Made by a program: the position numbers and the translations under genes. Shown here piece by piece: positions 5,660 to 6,393 of a stretch of DNA of 6,393 nucleotides. Within the stretch, counting starts at the first letter, position 1; every line of letters starts with the position of its first letter. The stretch is from Thioalkalivibrio sp. (lineage in GTDB: Bacteria > Pseudomonadota > Gammaproteobacteria > Ectothiorhodospirales > Ectothiorhodospiraceae): assembly GCA_007133115.1 (NCBI GenBank), contig SLNI01000204.1, positions 1 through 6,393 of the forward strand, in the 5' to 3' direction. The notes under the pieces are model-generated. The model did not search any database and was not told the origin of the DNA. It saw nothing but the letters and a program-made list of their open reading frames with translations.

Positions 5660-6393
5660 ATGAACATCATCTTCTTCGTGCTGATCGGCGCGGCGTTTCT
5701 TGCGGCCGCCTGGAGGGAACTGACCGAGATCGGCACCGACAGCCAGCCCATGCAGGAGCTTTCACAGGCGGCGATCACGTCCGCAGGCAGCGCCGTGGAA
5801 CTGGCCATCGGCCTGGTGGGCGTGATGGCGCTGTTCCTGGGTCTGATGAAGATTGCCGAAGCAGGCGGGCTGCTGACCATCCTGGCGCGACTCCTGCGAC
5901 CGATGATGACGCGCCTGTTCCCCAGCGTGCCGCCCGACCATCCGGCGATGGGCGCGATGATCCTGAATTTCTCCGCCAACATTCTGGGCCTGGGCAATGC
6001 AGCCACCCCGTTCGGCATCCGCGCGATGCAGGAACTGAACAAGCTGAACCCCCACCCCGGGACCGCCACCAACGCGATGGCGCTGTTTCTCGCGATCAAC
6101 ACCTCCAGCATCACGATACTGCCCACCGGGGTCATCGCGCTGCGCGCCAGCCTGGGCTCGGCGGAACCGGCGGCGATCCTGCCCACGACCCTGTTCGCGA
6201 CCGTATTCGCCACCACTGTCGGGATCACCAGCGCACTCATCCTGCAGCGTTTCTTCCTGCCACCGGCGGTATCCGAAGCCCCCCCAGGCGAGGCTGCGGG
6301 AGACTCCGGGCACGATGCCGACGCCGCGCTGCAAACCCGGGATGAAGAGGAACCCGACGCCGCCGAACCCCAGCCCATGGCCATCGACGTTCC
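5660..6393 (+). CDS. Nucleoside recognition (Gate) domain membrane protein, SpmA-type; 3' end outside window
   Basis: The frame is open from the ATG at 5660 to the window edge (244 residues). A first hydrophobic helix covers about 1-18. The Gate domain follows from about 45, with LVGVMALFLGLMKIAEAGG at 52-70, HPAMGAM at 94-100 and NFSANILGLGNAATPFG at 103-119. Then come TATNAMALFLAINTSS at 135-150 and another helix at about 172-198. These are hallmarks of SpmA. Proteobacterial homologues usually fuse SpmA to SpmB (about 400 residues), although they do not sporulate; the transported or sensed molecule is not known. From about 201 the sequence becomes acidic and Pro/Ala-rich, probably the linker to a SpmB half off the window. 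GGGTGA (5650-5655) 4 bases upstream is the ribosome binding site. It lies 33 bp after the SDR gene, probably in the same transcript. Confidence 0.9.
   Translation, partial: MNIIFFVLIGAAFLAAAWRELTEIGTDSQPMQELSQAAITSAGSAVELAIGLVGVMALFLGLMKIAEAGGLLTILARLLRPMMTRLFPSVPPDHPAMGAMILNFSANILGLGNAATPFGIRAMQELNKLNPHPGTATNAMALFLAINTSSITILPTGVIALRASLGSAEPAAILPTTLFATVFATTVGITSALILQRFFLPPAVSEAPPGEAAGDSGHDADAALQTRDEEEPDAAEPQPMAIDV

Noticed and set aside
5398..6384. 328-codon open frame on the minus strand
   Set aside because: It is antisense to the SDR and SpmA-type genes, which have clear family motifs; its composition is Ser/Arg/Ala-rich without a domain.

Overview
This is a high-GC bacterial chromosomal window carrying housekeeping genes. 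The minus-strand order fmdB-type regulator, DUF502 membrane protein, aspS, yebC, ruvC, ruvA is the arrangement familiar from gammaproteobacteria such as Pseudomonas and the purple-sulfur/Ectothiorhodospira relatives. The protein sequences, notably AspRS, read as gammaproteobacterial. I cannot name a genus from sequence alone. No tRNA, rRNA, insertion sequence, phage gene or CRISPR array was seen.

Left part (1-4260, minus strand): six tightly spaced genes, transcribed right to left. They encode a small zinc-ribbon protein, a two-pass DUF502 membrane protein, aspartyl-tRNA synthetase, the YebC translation factor, and the Holliday-junction proteins RuvC and RuvA (RuvA is cut by the window edge). 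Junctions are overlapping (TTGA, ATGA) or short. The exception is an 89-bp spacer before aspS that contains a 7-bp hairpin. The AspRS carries the His/Gly pair known from non-discriminating enzymes, which predicts that this organism makes Asn-tRNA(Asn) by transamidation.

Middle (4261-4395): a divergent, locally AT-rich regulatory region. It holds a probable promoter for each direction, four same-orientation TGCGA pentamers within 49 bp, and a hairpin in the leader of the rightward unit.

Right part (4396-6393, plus strand): a probable three-gene unit. It encodes a small DsrE/F-like protein with one conserved-looking Cys, a classical short-chain dehydrogenase resembling E. coli YbbO, and the first 244 residues of a SpmA-type nucleoside-recognition/gate membrane protein. 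The last has an acidic Ala/Pro-rich stretch after its SpmA half, suggesting a linker to a SpmB half beyond the window.

Overall this is largely a conserved core region. I found no clear new system. The points most worth checking are the AspRS specificity, the repeats in the divergent promoter region, and the uncharacterised DsrE/SDR/Spm pairing.
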